64,000 bases of DNA from Orobanche coerulescens (Eukaryota > Streptophyta > Magnoliopsida > Lamiales > Orobanchaceae). Where the stretch lies: NCBI GenBank assembly GCA_033398695.1, contig CM065802.1:79842096-79906095 (forward strand). Reading direction: 5' to 3'. Positions within the stretch are counted from its first letter, which is position 1. Each line of letters begins with the position of its first letter. Below the pieces are notes generated by a model. That model did not search any database and was not told the DNA's origin. It saw nothing but the letters and a program-made list of their open reading frames with translations. This document shows positions 11,716 through 23,444 of the stretch, in pieces. The position numbers and the translations under genes were made by a program.

Positions 11716-12990
11716 ACGTCACAACGTCAACATAGGACGATAATAGCGGACGATAAAGCATCAACTCCAAGTCATCACACAAGGGCATGAACTAACACCG
11801 TAATTTAAGAACTTTATTCAATAATAATTCACACAGTCACATCAACAGAGGTGTTTGGATTTTACCAAACCAAACACAGTCAAAACCACACACGTATCGT
11901 AGGGATCAAACACTCGCAGAAAAATAAAATATTTAAGGGTATTATTCAAATGATAAAATTTTAAAATTTTCAAGTTTGAAAAATTTGGTGAAATGAAATT
12001 TTTGAAGACATTTTTAATACCTCGATCGTTTAATCAAAACCATGTATCTCAACATTTAGAAAACACTAAAACATTCTCCGGCGAGCACAACAACACTACA
12101 AACTTATCACCACCACTTAGCCCCAACACATGGACATAAGAAGTTCAAAATTCGAAAACCAAAAATCGTTCGCAAAATAAAGTTTTCCCAAAATGCTTTA
12201 GTTCATAAACAAAAGCAGCGGTAATATTTTACAATGTCTCAAGTACTTCAAAACACATTTTTCAAATACCGTCTGATGGTGTCATTTGAAAATACACGGC
12301 CCATTTGTCAAAATTTACAAATTTTAAAAATCCATACAAACCGTGGTTTGACCGAACCACCAAAATATTTTCCAAAAATCGATTTCTACAAAAATTCTCA
12401 AACTGTAAAGTCCTTCAGAAAATATTTTTAAAGTTACCCATAGCGGACAAAATTACAACATCCCAAAAACAGTCGAATTTAAAACCACATACTCAAATGG
12501 CAACCAGGTGCCAATTAAATCAAATGCATCTCGTGGTATCAAGTTTAAACACATAGCAAAATCATTCATCGGAGTTTCTCACAAACTCTACCATTGATAT
12601 CTTCACAGAACCCATCAAGGTTTACATCTTTCACACCATACCACCCCACACGGTGGTTCAAAAGTAAAACAACAATACGCCGACTATACTCATACCATGT
12701 ACCACAAGTATTAAGCACAACTACATCACACAATACCGTGTAAACAAGATCATGCACAATTAACTCACTAAGATAAAATCGAGATACAGGTATTACGCAT
12801 AAAGGAGGAGACTTACATCCACAGTGTCGCACGAGGTGACAATCGCCCACGATACTAATCTCGTCCGACAACATAATCGACACGTTGTGACTACGCACAA
12901 CTCAATTTGTCAGAAGACTCGAACGACAACACAAAACAATACTCGACAAAACACCACTTGAAAGCGACCCGGCGGCTAGGTTTTCGCAAA
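11716..12990. other. TRgag-1 non-coding leader
   Basis: About 1.27 kb between the gag start and the primer-binding site, AT-rich with repeated tttcaaaatttt-like words around 11930-12010 and 12190-12430. No coding similarity, tRNA or structured RNA was recognised. On the minus strand it is the long 5' leader, where packaging signals would be expected. Confidence 0.6.
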
Positions 12991-13006
12991 CCTAAGCTCG
13001 ATACCA
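12991..13006 (-). other. TRgag-1 primer-binding site (tRNA-iMet type)
   Basis: Minus strand TGGTATCGAGCTTAGG lies a few bases inside the 5' LTR end at 13011. It resembles the usual plant initiator-Met primer site TGGTATCAGAGC but lacks one A, possibly one of the many small indels in this element. Confidence 0.75.
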
Positions 13007-13010
13007 TAAT

Positions 13011-15878
13011 TGTAACATCCCCAAAACCATATGGGAATATTACACGCCGTAGACCCTTTCCACAAGGATCTACCGGGCTAAACATCCATAAACAACCAAA
13101 TGCTTGCCCGACGTGGTCAAACAATAAAATGATACGGACCGATATGGTCACCTACACGTGAATACACGGACCGATGAGGTCACACAACCCAATCGATAAA
13201 GCGACTTAAATAACATTACCCACACGGGGTCGAAATACAATACACGGAAGATCAAATCAACTCGACAACACAACAAAGATCAAAATAACTCTCGACTCAT
13301 GATTAGTATCGCACTCGTCATCCTCTTGTGCCAATCCTGTGTTGCTCCCCGAATGCATGTACACGACGCAAAAAGCAGACATCCACCCCGATTACTCGGG
13401 GTTAGTAAACTCCACTGTTTTACTAGTGCAAGTATCAAATCATACGAAATGTAACAAGCAATTAATAATCGTGATCAAATATAATAATCAAGTATCAAAT
13501 ATTCTCGGGAGGTTTTCACAAGAGAAGATAAGCTATGAAGCATTCGAAAATAAGATTATCATCTCGGGAATTTTAGAATTTCAAAACTTTAAGACCTCAA
13601 GTCCCGATTCACAAAACCTTTCGAAAAACTTAAGGGCCTTAACCCAAAACTTGTTTCATAATTCAACGATTTACAATACCTAAACATTTCCATAAATCTC
13701 GTGGGGCTCGGCCCAACATTCTTTCTTAAAACTTTTCCTTTAAAAACTTTGATTTGAAAAGTATCATGCTCATGACACCGTGATCCACCTGTCACGTGTC
13801 TCCGTAGGTTCAACAACCCGCACGGACTACATCACGCATAATTAAACAAACATAATCAATTCCGACACCGTGATCCACATCACGTGTCTCCGTAGGTTCA
13901 ACAACCCACACGGACTATTAACCAAACATAACCAATTCCGACACCGTGATCCACTATCACGTGTCTCCGTAGGCATAACAACCGCGGACTATATCAATCA
14001 CAACAATCACACACACAGTCGACACCGTAGTCCACCGCCACGTGTCACCGTAAGCCCGTCGAGCTCACCCGGTTGGGCGCCCGTGTCCGAAACTCATGGT
14101 CCACCGCCATGCGTTATCGTAGGCCTCGTCGGACCCGGCCACGATTGGACCTCGCACCTCACTAAGTTCTGATCCCGTAGTCCACTGCCACGAATCCTCG
14201 TAGGTTCCGTCGAACCAACACGAGTGAACTTAGCGGTCACACACATATTCACATTCACATTACATACTACAATGAGCACAATTAATCAATCACCTTGATC
14301 ACCACAAAATCGTACATTGCACGCACATAACACAACCTCGACACTGCAACAACTATCATCAATCAACGACATTTAACCAACATAACACACATTCGGTACA
14401 CAATACATTGTACAACCAAGTGTACAACCATCCCATATGTACGTCGCATTCCTGCACAAATGGCACAACGCCTAACACGTATACTGATATGACACTATTA
14501 TCACAAAGCCTTCAAATTGCGGAAAACACAACCAACTCAAACGGAACATATTCACGAAGGCAAGAAAAGTCATCATACATCTCATACGTAATTACTAGTC
14601 GCAAGATACAAGTCGTATAGTAAGATACTTGCCTTAATAACCGCTACCAAACGCTCCGAAGAACACGGTTCGATCGGGAAGCTCGAACCCCAAAGAAGGC
14701 AACGAACGGAAGGGTTCCGACTCGAGTTCTTCACAAGAATTCGTTCCTAAGTCACAACGATATCAATTCAATCACAATTCTACGAAACGTATGGAACTTC
14801 CACAGTACTACCCAGTGAAGCATTATATCGGACACTTTGAAGGCGTAGTCAATTCAATCGATTATTCAAAGAAATACTCAAATCCGTTCCACAAAACTTC
14901 AAGGGTATTGAATGATTACGAGTTTAAAATCAAGTTTCATCAAGAATCAATCAAAACAAAGAAAATCGCCAAAACACCAAGAAACCCCAAGAACATCCAA
15001 AAACCAAAAGTTTAGGTGTTCTTACCTTCGATCCGTGGAAGATGATGTTAATCCATGATTCCAACTTCCAAAACATGTTGTTATAAGTTGATTCTACTCA
15101 AAACCATCGATCTATGGTGAAAAATCGCGGAAGGAACGAAGAAAAGTGGAAAATGCCGGATATGACTCGGTCCAGGCCTTAAATAGCCAGGACAACTGCC
15201 GGACGCTTACGTACGTAACGGCCGGGCCCTTACGTGCGAATCGGCCATGACCAAGTCTGCCGAAATGCGGCATCGTTACGTGCGTAACCGGCCGAGGCTT
15301 ACGTGCGTAATCGGCCTTACGTGCGTAACGGCCGAGCACTCTGCCGTAACTCGGCTGGGCCAAGCTGTCGGCCATGACTCGGCGGGCCAACTCGACGGCC
15401 CGAACGACCCGAAACACGAACTGAGTACGAATCGAAGATACGGTTACGAAGTACTCGCAAAGACGAATCGAGCACTAAGAGAACACACGATTCCGACCAC
15501 CCGAAGGCTCGAAATTCGACAACGGAAAGTAATTACCCCAAACTTTGGGAAATTACGAAAATGGCCCAAAACGCCCGAAAATCACGATACGTGATCGAAA
15601 CACCAAGACAAAGCTCTCAACATGAATAATAACATTAATTGAACTTACGAGAAAGTCGAAACAACAGTTTCGGACGAGATTCGCGAGAATCGAACTCAAG
15701 TGCGGAAAAGTCGTTTAAGAACACGGAACTCAACAAAACGATACCGAAACGAACTCGGATGACAAAAAGTGCAGAATTAAATATTCTCCGAATGACGAAA
15801 CGGTCAGAAGCGAGTTTTCGAAACGGACCTCCGCCGAAAAATGAAAATTACCGGAAATCCGAAATTGCGGATATTACA
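13011..15878 (-). repeat. TRgag-1 5' LTR (right copy)
   Basis: 2868 bp, the partner of 7160-10026, with the same ~60 bp unit array (13772-14215) and TTACGTGCGTAA palindrome cluster (15205-15335). Base substitutions are few. The differences are concentrated at C/G-rich sites as short indels, for example attcgac versus attccgac and ggttcgtcg versus ggttccgtcg. Confidence 0.93.
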
Positions 15879-15883
15879 GGTTT

Positions 15884-16139
15884 AATGTCTGTTGTTTGCT
15901 GGTTATTTAAATAAGTACTCGAGTACGTCGTCAATTTATAATGTTTGGATTTTGGTGATGTATTAATAACTCTTCATTGGACATTTGTATTCTCGGTATT
16001 GAACTAGACGGTTGTATTTTATTTCAGTGATTTCATAAGTTAGTGTCTGTTATTGTCATTTCATTTATTCAGCCTTGTAAATTCTTATGTAAAGGATTTA
16101 CGGCGCTGTAATATCCCTGAATATATCGAGGGTGTTACA
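15884..16139 (+). repeat. Gypsy-1 5' LTR, second segment
   Basis: The last 256 bp of the 5' LTR after the TRgag-1 insertion, ending in gagggtgttaca. It matches 23184-23439. Together with 5039-7159 it gives 2377 bp, equal to the 3' LTR. Confidence 0.92.
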
Positions 16140-16144
16140 GAATA

Positions 16145-16160
16145 TAGTATCAGAGCTAAG
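16145..16160 (+). other. Gypsy-1 primer-binding site (tRNA-iMet type)
   Basis: TAGTATCAGAGCTAAG lies five bases after the 5' LTR. It matches the plant initiator-Met primer site TGGTATCAGAGC apart from the second base (A for G). Confidence 0.8.
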
Positions 16161-16375
16161 ATTATGGATATCTTGGCCATTAGGTTAAAATAGGGGTCAT
16201 TTACGTCTTTTGAGGTAACCGGCTGTGAATGACATCACTGTACTGCCTACGTCTTCATGCGAACGGTGGTTGTAAGTTCCTAAACTCTATCTTGTTCTTT
16301 ACACGTTGTATCTCTTTATACTTGAACATTAGAACGATGTTGTTTCCTGTATATTGAGTATTTATGCTTACAGTA

Positions 16376-17953
16376 TGTTGAGAGGCGGACGTGGGCGTGG
16401 TCGCGGTCGTGGGCCTTGAGGCGAAGGAATCCGAAAGGGAAGCGTCGCCTTCTAATCGTGCCAGTCATAGCTCAGGCGAGCCACAACGATCTATCAATAA
16501 CGAACCGGAACCTGCTGTACCAGAAATCCTTCGTCAAGTGGTAAACCAGATGACTCAGTTAGCTCAGGTCGTGGACCGAATGCAGGTGGCGGTGGGATTT
16601 CAACAGGGAGATGGACAACAAAGGATCCCAGAAATGGGAAATCGAGGTGACCGATGGTTACAAGAGGTGGCGGAGATGCAACCACCCAAATTTGACGGCT
16701 TTTCCGAAACACCCACATGGGACCATTGGTTGAAGGAATTGAAGAAAATCTTTGCCGGAATTAATCGCCGGATGACAGAGAGCTCTATTGCATAGTACTT
16801 TACGGTAGGGGAAGCATCCGAGTGGTGGGAAGCTATCCGACCTGCAGATCATGATGCTGATTGGACAGAATTTAAAATGATGATGGAAGCTCAGTACTGC
16901 CCTCTTCCTGTGAGGGAAGCCAAAGTTCGGGAGTTTTTCTCCGCTCAGCCATCAGACGAACCCGTATCTCAGACAATTAAGACGTTTAACCAGCAGCTGG
17001 CATTTGTTCGACATCTGGTCAAAACAGATGCAGAAATGATGATCCATTTTGATATGAGGATGAAACCAGAAATCCAGAGGAACATGTCCGGTTTTGAATG
17101 TACCACACTCCGTCAATACCAGGATAAGGCGTTGGCGTATGAGATCAAGGAAGCAGCTATGGAGAAATTTACGGAATCTAAGAAGCAGAAAGTCTCTGGT
17201 ATTTTTACAGAGCACAAGAGCAGCGGGCCCCGCAAGGCCCAGTCATATTTTAATTCTTTCAAGAAACCTCCGAACCCAGTTAAGAGCGGAAAGAACTTTG
17301 GAGCAACATCAACCATGACTGATGTTATCGGGAAATGCTTTAACTGTGCCCAGACGGGGCACTGTCGACGGAATTGCCCCCTACTTGTTGTGACTTGTTT
17401 TGATTGTGGTCGAGAGGGACATCGTGCGGTGTTCTGTGAAGAGGCTGCAAAGTCTTTTAGAGCCCGTACACCACAGCCAGTCCAGAAGGAAGCCAGTATC
17501 CAACAGACGCAGCAAAGTGTTCATATGCCTCAGAATTTTGGCCGCGGGCGAGGCAGAGGACAGTGGGACCGAAAGGGTACATCAAGTGCTGGATCTGTTC
17601 CCCCATGTCTGTACGAGATGAGGAGAACAGACGATCAGGATGCTGCTGTCGCATCAAGTACTGTCCAGATCCTTTCCCAGCCAGTTAGCATTTTATTCGA
17701 TACAGGAGTTACGCATTCTTTTATATCCTTGTCTTATGTAAATCGTTTGAATATTTCTAGTTTTCATACTTGTGAACCTTATGTTGTTGGTTTACCGAGT
17801 GGAGAGAGGATTGTTGGGAACTTAGAAACCAGAAATTTCCCTGTATCATTTGGAGGCAGAGAATGGCTCTCAAATTTGATTGTGATAGAAATGCAAGGAG
17901 ACGACCTGATACTCGGAGACGATTTTGGCTTAATCGATATGGAGCAATTGTAA
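16376..17953 (+). pseudogene. Gypsy-1 gag and protease
   Basis: The likely original start is ATG 16376, giving an Arg/Gly-rich N-terminus (MLRGGRGRGRGRG), closed by a stop after 14 codons. A frameshift moves the rest to the frame seen at 16391-16795, where another stop occurs, and a second piece runs 16877-17953. Domains in order are a coiled stretch (VVNQMTQLAQVVDRMQ), the Retrotrans_gag core (FDGF, W, then PLPVREAKVREFF), two zinc knuckles CFNCAQTGHCRRNC (about 17335) and CFDCGREGHRAVFC (about 17395), and an aspartic protease with the LFDTGVTHSFIS active-site motif (about 17693). Paired zinc knuckles are common in chromoviruses. Stop codons at 16418 and 16793 make it inactive. Confidence 0.92.
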
Positions 17954-19490
17954 ACTACCGAAGGAGGAATATCTCGCTGATCGCTGACGATGGTTCTGAA
18001 ATACTGTTTGAGAGATGGAAACCGGGAAGCTCGGGAAGGCGATCAAAGCGATGAAAGTCATCAAATTGTTGAAACAGTGTCTGGGATCTTTGGTGTTATG
18101 CAATGAAGAGAGAAGACAAAATTGTGGAACTTTCATCCATTCCTGTTGTTAACGAATTTCCAGATGTATTTCCTGACGAGTTACCTGGACTACCTCCACG
18201 AAGGGATGTAAAATTTACCATTGAGCTGGAACCCGGAGCTACACCAATTTCTAAGGGGCCGTATCGTATGGCACCTACTGAGATGTATGAATTGAAAAAG
18301 CAGCTAGAGGAGTTACTGGACAAAGGCTATATTCAGCCAAGCGTTTCGCCCTGGGGAGCGCCGGTTCTTTTTGTCCGAAAGAAGGATGGATCGCTTCGAC
18401 TGTGTATCGACTATCGAGAGCTGAACAAGATGGCAATTAAGAATAAGTATCCGTTGCCACGGATTGATGACCTGTTCGACCAGTTGCAAGGGGCAACAGT
18501 ATTTTCTAAAATCGATCTGAGATCAGGATACCATCAGCTGAGGATTAAGGAATCTGATGTTCCAAAGTCAGCATTCAGAACTCGCTACGGACACTATGAG
18601 TTTGTAGTGATGCCATTTGGTCTCACTAATGCACCTGCTTTATTCATGCAGTTGATGAACCGAGTGTTCATCGAATATTTGGATAAATTTGTGGTCGTTT
18701 TCGTTGATGACATTCTAGTGTATTCTAAGAGCCCGGAGGAGCATGCGCAGCATTTGCGGATTGTATTAAAACTTTTGAGAAGCGAACAATTGTACGCCAA
18801 ACTTTCTAAGTGTGAATTCTGGCTAAAGGAAGTAATGTTCCTCGGCCATGTGGTATCAGCTAAAGGAGTCCGAGTGGATCCTTAGAAGATGAAGCAATTA
18901 TGGATTGGAAGCCTCCAAAGAACGTGAAAGAAGTCCGAAGTTTCTTAGGACTTGCTGGATATTATCGTCGATTCGTGGAAGGGTTTTCTAAAATCTCTTG
19001 CCCACTTACTCGACTCCTGCAAAAGACTCAAAAGTTTGAGTGGAACGAGTCGTGTCAGACTAGTTTTGATGAATTGAAGGAGAGATTGACGACAGCACCA
19101 ATTTTATCACTTCCACAGGGGACTGGAGGATTCATAGTTTACAGTGATGCTTCGAACCAAGGACTCGGATGCGTATTGATGCAGAATGATAAGGTGATCA
19201 CTTATGCTTCACGACAGCTGAAACCTTATGAAGTGAATTATCTAACACATGATTTAGAGCTAGCAGCAGTAGTTTTTGCTTTGAAGATCTGGAGACATTA
19301 CATCTGACTCACCTCGGATATTTACCGATCACAAGAGTCTCAAATACATCTTCAGTCAGAAAGAGCTGAACATGCGGCAAAGAAGATGGTTAGAGCTGAT
19401 TAAGGACTACGACTTGGAGATTTTGTATCATCCAGGCAAAGCAAATGTGGTGGCCGATGCACTTAGCCGCAGGCCTGTTTCTATTCAGAT
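17954..19490 (+). pseudogene. Gypsy-1 reverse transcriptase and RNase H
   Basis: The linker after the protease continues in another frame (17863-18054). The main reverse transcriptase frame is 18103-18885: [15 protein letters not shown], then [18 protein letters not shown], the [13 protein letters not shown] block, and the catalytic FVDDILVYS (about 18700), a variant of YVDD keeping both Asp. A TAG at 18883-18885 and a frameshift separate it from the connection and RNase H part (18900-19307), with [31 protein letters not shown] and [16 protein letters not shown] near 19305 and another frameshift precede [15 protein letters not shown] (about 19428). The domain order is standard for Ty3/gypsy, and the enzyme is broken in at least three places. 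Confidence 0.92.
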
Positions 19491-21027
19491 GCTAGAGACT
19501 CTGACCTCCCAACTTAACCTTCAACGAGAGATGATTAGAGAAGGAATTGAAGCGTGGTTACAAAGAGTCCAAGGACAATCATGCGTGATGGAATTAACTT
19601 CGTCATTAACCGAAGAAATCAAATCTAGAGAGGTAGATGATCCTCGATGATTCGGTTAAGTGATGTAGTTATCAAGGGAAAGGCCCCGGATTCCTAATTC
19701 ATGATGATGGAGTTTTGAGATTTCGTAACCGACTCTGCGTTCCTGATATCGATGTTCAAACAGATGATTATGAAGGAAGCTCACACTCGCCCTATTCTAT
19801 CCACCAGCACGATAATATGTATAAGGACTTGAAAGCAATTTACGGTGGGGCAACATGAAGAAAGATGTAGCGGACTATGTTTCGAAATGCTTGACTTGTC
19901 AGCAAGTTAAGATCGAGCATCAACGACCTGCAGGGATGTTGAAGCCGCTTCCGATTCCTGAATGGAAGTGGGAGGACATATCAATGGACTTTATTACTAG
20001 TATGCCGAGAACCAAGACAGGAATGAACATGATTTGGGTGATAGTTGATCGTTTAACCAAATCAGCTCATTTTCTAGGCATTAAGGACACGTGGGGACCA
20101 GAGAGGTTGGCACGAGTATTTATTTCGGAGATAGTTCGATTGCATGGTACGCCGAAGACCATTGTTTCTGATCGAGACAGCCGTTTTGTGTCTCACTTTT
20201 GGAAAGCAGGTCATAAGGCCTTGGGAACCGAATTAAACTTCAGCACAGCTTATCACCCATAGAATGATGGACAATCCGAGAGGGCCATTCAAACGGTGGA
20301 AGACATGCTAAGGGCCTGTGCCTTAGATTGGTCAAACGATTGGGAAATTCATCTACCATTGATTGAATTTACCTGTAACAATAGTTGGCATGCTTCCATT
20401 AAGATGGCACCATTTGAGGCATTATACGGGAGAAGATGTAGATCGCCCCTATGCTGGGACGATTCATCAGACTTGATCGGAACAGAACCAGAGTTGATCG
20501 TACAGACTCGATAGAAGATAGCTTTAATTCGTGATAGACTGTTGACCGCCCAGAGTCGACAGAAATCTTATGCAGACGTACGCCATCGCCCTTTGGAGTT
20601 CAGTACGGGAGACCACGTACTTTTAAAGGTTTCTCCTACTCGGGGAATCTTTCATTTCGGAAGGAAAGGAAAGCTGAGTCCGAGATATATCGGACCATTT
20701 GAGATCCTTGAGAGACTTGGGGAGTTGGCATACAGATTGGCATTGCCTCCGTCATTGTGCCATGTTCATAACGTGTTCCACGTATCCCAGTTACGGAAGT
20801 ATATACCCGATCCTAGTCATGTCATTGATTTCAGCGAGATCGAAGTCGCTCATGATGGGACGTTTAAAGAAAAACCGGTCAAGATACTCGAGAGTCGAGT
20901 TAAACAGTTGAGGAACAAACCAATCGTTTTGTTCAAAGTTCAATGGTCACGTCACAGAGTGGAAGAAGCCACATGGGAAACGGAAGATGGCATGAAGTCC
21001 AGATATCCCGAGTTATTTTTGTCTTGA
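19491..21027 (+). pseudogene. Gypsy-1 integrase with C-terminal chromodomain
   Basis: The zinc-binding N-terminus is degenerate (frameshifts at 19650-19855). The integrase core runs in pieces 19855-20262, 20296-20514 and 20542-21027, each ended by a stop. It includes CLTCQQVKIEHQRPAG, the acidic residues of MDFITS (about 19985) and VSDRDSRF (about 20167), and GQSER (about 20270). The C-terminal part has GDHVLLKVSP, LSPRYIGPFEIL and HVHNVFHVSQLRKY, then a chromodomain-like tail with IVLFKVQWSRHRVEEATWE ending at 21027. Such tails are thought to bind modified histones and direct insertion into heterochromatin, which fits the nested TE setting. Confidence 0.92.
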
Positions 21028-21062
21028 GTTTCGGGACGAAACTCCTTTTTAGTAGGAGAGTA
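21026..21062 (+). other. Gypsy-1 palindrome and polypurine tract
   Basis: GAGTTTCGGGACGAAACTC (21026-21044), a near-perfect inverted repeat, is followed by AGTAGGAGAGTA (21051-21062) just before the 3' LTR. The purine run is the expected plus-strand primer. The palindrome is shared with TRgag-1. Confidence 0.8.
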
Positions 21063-23439
21063 TGTAATATCCGGATTTATTACTATGTATTTTACCTGTG
21101 TTCGAACCCTGTATTATTCGGAATTGTGATCTTGATTATTGGAGTATGATATTTCTTGCATCGATATCTTTGTACACAAGTATAGAAACATGCAAATTTT
21201 CTCATGCAAACTCATGATAGCGCACGCTAAGAATGTAGCTTAACGCGCGCTATCGGCTACTACTAGCGCACGCTATGTATGTAGGAGTTGCGTGCGCTAG
21301 ACACTGAATTATTGAGCTGGGCGGCTAGCACATGCACCAGCCGGGACATGGGTACAGATAAGATTCTCGCGGACGAACCTAGACAGATTTGGAGTCAATG
21401 CTTATTAGCGTGCGCTAAGTATATGTTGTAGCGTGCGCTAATTAGCTAAAGTGCAGAATATTATAAATGAGACAACAACCCATTTTGGCTTACATTTCCT
21501 TCATCCATTCTTCATTCTTGAGAGGCCAGAGAGCTATAATTATCCTCCTAACACACTTAGAACATATCTACGTGATCCTTGAATATTGGATATCACTTAT
21601 GAGTAATCATTGAAGAGAAATAATACCTTGGAGTGGCATATAACCAACCGGAGTCGGATTCTACCTTGCGGTTCAGTAATTTCGTCATATTAAGGTATGC
21701 TCAATCTATCTCCAGCCTTAGATTTGGATTCTAAGGAATTAGATGATCATGCTAATGAGATATTGAATTTCATTAATGAATTATTCAACTAACATCATGT
21801 TTAGAAGTTGGGAACGTCTATGCTTAAGATATTATCATTGGAACCTTGTAGTTGGAATCCTAATACTTTAATTGATGAGAGAAACATTCTGAAGATGACT
21901 ATCCGTATGATTTATGTTAGCTTAGTGACCATAAATTGGAGGTGGTATTATTTTCGGTTATAAGGACTTAAGGGAAGAATCATCTTAGGAAATATTCTTT
22001 CATATAAGTTGGAGTTGTTAAATCACCTCAAGATGAAGTCTGAATGTGTATAATGATAGTAAAATCTAATGCACCAACCGGAGATCACCGAACTTCGCAT
22101 GAAAATTGTAATCGTAATGGAATATGGTTTCATAATAGTATACATATTCTTGAATCCGAAGTTGTTGTTATCCGTAAGACCATTCGTAACCGCATGAACA
22201 TGATATTCATGGAGGTAACATGAATTAACACTGAAGATTTCATTTGGTTTGATCATGTCGAGATCAGTCTACTGCCCAGTAGTAAACTGCCATGCACAGT
22301 TAGCGCACGCTAAGCTATGTAGATTAACGTGCGCTATCGAGCATGAGTTAACGTACGCTATGTTTGGTACGTAACATACGTTAGGCCATCAGACGAGTCA
22401 GTCGGCTGATCAGTGAAGTACTGACCATGCATAGTTAGCATACGCTAGGCTTTGTTGTTTGCGTGCGCTATCGAGCAGACTTAACGCATGCTACACAGAG
22501 TACTTAGCGTGCGCTAAGAAGTTCAGGTAGATTACATTTTATGAGCTTTTGGCCGTAAATCGAATTGTTAGACATTCGTACGATGTGAGATAAATTCTAT
22601 ATTATTTCTTTTGTTAAGGTTCGAGCTTGTTACGTGTTTGATTGAGGGGGGCGACCTTCGAGTGTTCGTTTTCGTGGAAGTATTGTTCTTGTCTTCGAAT
22701 CGAGGCAAGTACCTTATTTGTTTTATGTATTGATGTTATACATATTGTCGTGCATGTATGTCGTTGTTGTATGTCCACCTCGTGTTGGTCCGACGGGATC
22801 ATCGGGGGATCTATGCTAGCGTCTACTGGATCATCGGACGGGTTTTCCACCACAGGTTGGTCTGACGGGATCATCGTGGGTTCTAGGCAGTGAACGCTGG
22901 ATCGTCGGAATTACCATGTGTATGTTATGATATCTTGTTCTGATTATCAGTTGTGTATGTCATTTATGAGTTTCTCGTAGAAGAAGAATCGTTGGTATTT
23001 TTGTCGTTTACGTTATTATTCTTCGTGAGATATGAATAATATGTTGTGATACTTGTACTAGCATCGTTGTGCTAAACCCTTCGGGGGTGAAAATTTGTTT
23101 ATGTTCAGGATCCAGGAGAGCAGGGAAACAACCACTGGAGTTGCATGACGATGAGGGTGCAGAGTGATGTTCCGGCCGGGTTTAATGTCTGTTGTTTGTT
23201 GGTTATTTAAATAAGTACTCGAGTACGTCGTCAATTTATGATATTTGGATTTTGGTGATGTATTAATAACTCTTCATTGGACATTTGGATTCTCGGTATT
23301 GAACCAGACGGTTGTATTTTATTTCAGTGATTTCATAAGTTAGTGTCTGTTATTGTCATTTCATTTATTCAGCCTTGTAAATTCTTATGTAAAGGATTTA
23401 CGGCACTGTAATATCCCTGAATATATCGGGGGTGTTACA
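21063..23439 (+). repeat. Gypsy-1 3' LTR
   Basis: Uninterrupted 2377 bp LTR from TGTAATATCC to GTGTTACA, followed by the target duplication ttgcc. It carries the same scattered TAGCGCACGCTA/TAGCGTGCGCTA palindromes as the 5' copy (21218-21300, 21405-21440, 22300-22520). Differences from the 5' copy are mainly transitions, as expected for methylated DNA. Confidence 0.94.
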
Positions 23440-23444
23440 TTGCC

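Larger units (their letters stand above)
7155..15883 (-). mobile_element. TRgag-1: non-autonomous gag-only LTR retrotransposon nested in Gypsy-1 5' LTR
   Basis: A complete minus-strand element with LTRs at 7160-10026 (3') and 13011-15878 (5'), 2867 and 2868 bp, flanked by an exact 5 bp duplication ggttt (7155-7159 and 15879-15883). The internal region of about 3.0 kb has a gag reading frame but no protease, reverse transcriptase, RNase H or integrase. This is the structure called TR-GAG or LARD. Its gag, primer-binding site and polypurine-proximal palindrome resemble those of chromoviruses such as Gypsy-1. As the innermost insertion, it is younger than Gypsy-1. Confidence 0.92.
5034..23444 (+). 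mobile_element. Gypsy-1: full-length Ty3/gypsy chromovirus (Tekay/Del type)
   Basis: A complete LTR retrotransposon on the plus strand: 5' LTR (5039-7159 and 15884-16139, split by TRgag-1), tRNA-Met-type primer-binding site, gag-protease-RT-RNase H-integrase-chromodomain, polypurine tract, and 3' LTR (21063-23439). The flanking 5 bp duplication ttgcc is exact (5034-5038 and 23440-23444). Once the insert is removed, both LTRs are 2377 bp, begin TGTAATATCC and end TTACA. The C-terminal chromodomain-like tail and overall order point to the Tekay/Del lineage. Stops and frameshifts in every domain make it non-autonomous today. Confidence 0.95.

Noticed and set aside
13339..13683. 114-codon frame on the plus strand
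   Set aside because: It lies within the TRgag-1 LTR, antisense to the element, and is interrupted in the partner LTR.
20542..21027. Chromodomain protein as a separate host gene
   Set aside because: It continues the integrase of Gypsy-1 in order and strand and ends just before the polypurine tract and LTR.
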